A stretch of 39,435 nucleotides of DNA, from contig JAFLBT010000009.1 of the NCBI GenBank assembly GCA_017302935.1, positions 1-39,435 on the forward strand. Reading direction: 5' to 3'. Shown here in pieces: positions 37,204-39,435 of the stretch (positions are counted from its first letter, which is position 1; the number at the start of each line of letters is the position of its first letter). The DNA is from Flavobacteriales bacterium. GTDB lineage: Bacteria; Bacteroidota; Bacteroidia; Flavobacteriales; Flavobacteriaceae. A program made the translations under genes and the position numbers. The notes below the pieces were generated by a model, which was not told the origin of the DNA, ran no database searches, and saw only the letters and a program-made list of their open reading frames with translations.

Positions 37204-38565
37204 ATGTCAAAAATTAAAACTTCTTTCTTTTGTCAAAACTGCGGGACGCAATATTCGAAATGGCAAGGTCAGTGTAACGCCTGTAAAGAATGGAATACTA
37301 TCGTTGAAGAAGTTATTCAAAAAGAAGAAAAAACGGCTTGGAAACCTTCGTCAACAGAAACTAAAAAAGCTCCAAAACCACTTCGTATTAAAGATATTGA
37401 TTCTACTCAGGAAATTCGTCTTGACACTTCAGATGGCGAATTAAACCGAGTGCTTGGTGGCGGATTAGTGCCAGGTTCTTTGACCCTTTTGGGCGGCGAA
37501 CCCGGTATTGGAAAAAGTACGCTTTTGTTGCAAATTGCTTTAAAATTACCTTACAAAACCTTATATGTTTCCGGTGAAGAAAGCCAGAAACAAATAAAAA
37601 TGCGTGCCGAACGAATTGAAAATAGATATGAAAACTGTTTCATTCTTACGGAAACCAAAACGCAAAACATCTTTAAACAAATTCAAGAAATGGAACCGGA
37701 GATTGTGATCATCGATTCCATTCAAACCTTGCATACCGATTATATAGAATCGACTGCCGGAAGTATTTCGCAAATTCGCGAATGTACCGCAGAACTCATC
37801 AAATTCGCCAAAGAAACCAATGTTCCGGTATTATTGATTGGACATATTACGAAAGACGGAACCATTGCCGGTCCCAAAATTCTGGAACACATGGTCGATA
37901 CCGTTCTGCAATTTGAAGGCGATCGCAATCACGTTTACCGAATCCTGCGTTCGCTTAAAAACCGTTTTGGTTCAACGGCAGAAATTGGCATTTATGAAAT
38001 GCAAGGTTCGGGTTTGCGAGAAGTAGCCAATCCATCAGAAATATTAATATCGCATAAAGACGAAGACCTTTCCGGAACTGCCATCGCTTCTACTTTAGAA
38101 GGAATGCGACCGTTGATGATTGAAATTCAAGCGTTAGTCAGCACCGCTGTTTATGGAACGCCACAACGCAGCACGACGGGTTACAATGCCAAACGGCTCA
38201 ATATGATTTTAGCTGTTTTAGAAAAACGTGCCGGTTTTCGTTTGGGAGCAAAAGATGTTTTTTTAAATGTAACCGGCGGAATTTCTGTAGATGACCCGGC
38301 AATTGATTTGGCAGTTGTTGCCGCTATTTTATCCTCCAATGAAGATATTCCGGTGGGGAAAGATTTTTGTTTTGCCGGAGAAGTAGGTTTAGCAGGAGAA
38401 ATTCGTCCCGTGAACCGAGTGGAACAACGTATTCTGGAAGCGGAGAAATTAGGTTTTTCGACGATTTTTGTTTCGAAATACAATAAAATTTCGCTAAAAG
38501 AAACCCTGATTCAAGTGAAATTGATGGCTAAGATTGAGGATGTGGTGGTGGAATTGTTTGGGTAG
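37204..38565 (+). CDS. radA: DNA repair protein RadA (Sms)
   Basis: RadA is a RecA-like ATPase that drives branch migration in recombination. The 453-residue protein has a zinc finger with Cys10, Cys13, Cys24 and Cys27 (CQNCGTQYSKWQGQCNAC). The Walker A motif GEPGIGKST lies at 98-106, and the RadA-specific KNRFG is in SLKNRFGSTAEIGIYEM. A Lon-like carboxy-terminal domain follows (GYNAKRLNMILAVLEKR ... FAGEVGLAGEIRPVNRVEQRI). All family motifs are intact. The start ATG is 3 bp after the esterase-like stop. The stop is separated by a single base from the convergent regulator gene. Confidence 0.97.
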   Translation: MSKIKTSFFCQNCGTQYSKWQGQCNACKEWNTIVEEVIQKEEKTAWKPSSTETKKAPKPLRIKDIDSTQEIRLDTSDGELNRVLGGGLVPGSLTLLGGEPGIGKSTLLLQIALKLPYKTLYVSGEESQKQIKMRAERIENRYENCFILTETKTQNIFKQIQEMEPEIVIIDSIQTLHTDYIESTAGSISQIRECTAELIKFAKETNVPVLLIGHITKDGTIAGPKILEHMVDTVLQFEGDRNHVYRILRSLKNRFGSTAEIGIYEMQGSGLREVANPSEILISHKDEDLSGTAIASTLEGMRPLMIEIQALVSTAVYGTPQRSTTGYNAKRLNMILAVLEKRAGFRLGAKDVFLNVTGGISVDDPAIDLAVVAAILSSNEDIPVGKDFCFAGEVGLAGEIRPVNRVEQRILEAEKLGFSTIFVSKYNKISLKETLIQVKLMAKIEDVVVELFG

Positions 38566-38566
38566 A

Positions 38567-39322
38567 TTACTTAAATTTTTTCAAAAACTCCTCCTTATAA
38601 CCCACCGAAATCTCAATCTCCGTTTCATCAAAAAGCGTGACATAACCACCCAACGATTTATGATACGATTTCACAAAATTCAAATTGATGATGTGCGATT
38701 TATGTACACGCATAAACGGAAAATCCAACAACTCATCAAAGTGTTTTAAAAAACGGCAGACCATTTTTTTGGTTCCGTCGGCTAGATGAATATCGGTGAA
38801 GTTGCCATTTCCTCGCAAACGAACAATTTCTTGCATTTTAACCACTTCAAAACCTTCTAAAGTTGGTAAAATGACTTGTTGTTTCTCGATTTTGGGTTCG
38901 CGGAAATTTTGTACAATGATTTGATTTCGGTTGAATAATTCCTGTTTCATCAATTGTTGTTGTACTTTGTTTACCGCTAAAATCAATTCTTCAATGCTGA
39001 TGGGTTTTAGCAAATAATATGCCGCACTTTGATTCAATGCTTTCAACGAATATTCGGAAAAAGCGGTGACAAAAATCGTTTCAAAATGTAACTCTTTGCA
39101 GCCTTCTAACACATCAAATGCATTGCCAAACGGCATTTCTACATCCAAAAAAACCAATTGCGGTTGCAATTCGTGCAACAATGGAATCGCTTCCCGACTG
39201 TTTTGTGCTTCGCCAATGATTTCAATTTGCGGACAATATTTTGCCAAGTAATTTTTCAACGCTTCGCGAGCAGCCGACTCATCTTCGACAATGACACTTT
39301 TTATTTTTTGAAAATCGTTCAT
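38567..39322 (-). CDS. LytTR-type response regulator
   Basis: This 251-residue two-component regulator has a receiver domain (about 8-125) with Glu13-Asp14, phospho-acceptor Asp60 (VFLDVEMP), Thr86 and Lys106 (LLKPIS). A LytTR DNA-binding domain follows (about 150-251), with ILPTLEGFEVVKMQEIVRL, FTDIHLADG and FMRVHKSHIINLNFVKSYH. The AlgR/LytR family binds DNA through beta strands and usually controls nearby secretion or polysaccharide genes; the targets here are not visible. Its ATG overlaps the kinase stop by 4 bases (ATGA), so the pair is translationally coupled. It is convergent with radA. Confidence 0.95.
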   Translation of the reverse strand: MNDFQKIKSVIVEDESAAREALKNYLAKYCPQIEIIGEAQNSREAIPLLHELQPQLVFLDVEMPFGNAFDVLEGCKELHFETIFVTAFSEYSLKALNQSAAYYLLKPISIEELILAVNKVQQQLMKQELFNRNQIIVQNFREPKIEKQQVILPTLEGFEVVKMQEIVRLRGNGNFTDIHLADGTKKMVCRFLKHFDELLDFPFMRVHKSHIINLNFVKSYHKSLGGYVTLFDETEIEISVGYKEEFLKKFK

Positions 39323-39435
39323 GGTAGTTTAGTGGTTTTTGAAAAATAAAGTGTGACTAACGTTCCGTTTCCTTCCGCTCCTGACGAAATGGCATAAGAA
39401 ATCTGTTGATGATACAAATCGTTCAACAAATTAAT
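39319..39435 (-). CDS. Sensor histidine kinase, carboxy-terminal fragment (rest off window)
   Basis: On the minus strand an open frame runs from the right edge to a TGA at 39321-39319, giving 38 residues such as LNDLYHQQISYAIS and GNGTLVTLYFSK. The last part matches the end of the ATPase domain of LytS-type kinases (NGT.V.L.F). The TGA overlaps the regulator ATG by 4 bases. Position and coupling identify it as the cognate kinase. Most of the gene lies beyond the window. Confidence 0.75.
   Translation of the reverse strand: MNLLNDLYHQQISYAISSGAEGNGTLVTLYFSKTTKLP

Noticed and set aside
36971..37210. Minus-strand open frame over the end of the esterase-like gene
   Set aside because: It overlaps a well-supported gene and the radA start, with low-complexity composition; no independent support.

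Overview
The window looks like chromosome from a member of the Bacteroidota, most probably Flavobacteriaceae and Flavobacterium-like. The DNA is AT-rich. Secreted giants end in type IX secretion (T9SS) type A sorting tails, there are two TonB-dependent receptors and surface-type lipoproteins, atpD-atpC stands apart from other ATP synthase genes, and promoters fit the Bacteroidota sigma consensus TTG-N19-21-TAnnTTTG rather than an E. coli pattern. I saw no rRNA, tRNA, CRISPR array, transposase or prophage gene. The genus is inferred from protein style and gene order, not from a marker gene.

Region 1 (1-19124) is a secreted-protein island. Three giant genes lie on the minus strand: a fragment with choice-of-anchor-like, Fn3-like and lamin-tail domains that runs off the left edge; a 1547-residue metallopeptidase with a P-domain; and a 1361-residue putative-Ig / choice-of-anchor D protein. 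On the plus strand follow recX and a 2041-residue protein with three PA14-like domains and ten Ig-like repeats. Three of these giants share a carboxy-terminal cassette of about 540 residues (WSSPV ... GNPYPS ... T9SS tail) joined to unrelated front ends.

Region 2 (19207-22593) is a divergent pair: a TonB-dependent receptor and a MocR-like GntR regulator whose aminotransferase domain has lost the PLP lysine. Repeats between them look like its operator. Region 3 (22643-24500) is atpD-atpC, with a 7-bp tandem repeat and a palindrome between the genes. Region 4 (24717-29099) pairs a large TonB-dependent receptor with a surface-type SGNH-hydrolase lipoprotein in one operon.

Region 5 (29391-35992) has two divergent operons: a short glycogen-synthase-like protein, a DUF4270 lipoprotein and glmS on the minus strand; panC, panD and a flippase-like membrane protein on the plus strand. 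Region 6 (36052-39435) holds an esterase-fold lipid/peptide-type hydrolase with Asp in place of the nucleophile Ser, radA, and a convergent LytTR response regulator with the tail of its sensor kinase. The most interesting theme is a set of enzyme-like proteins without their catalytic signature (MocR, glycogen synthase-like, esterase-like), together with the modular architecture of the T9SS giants.
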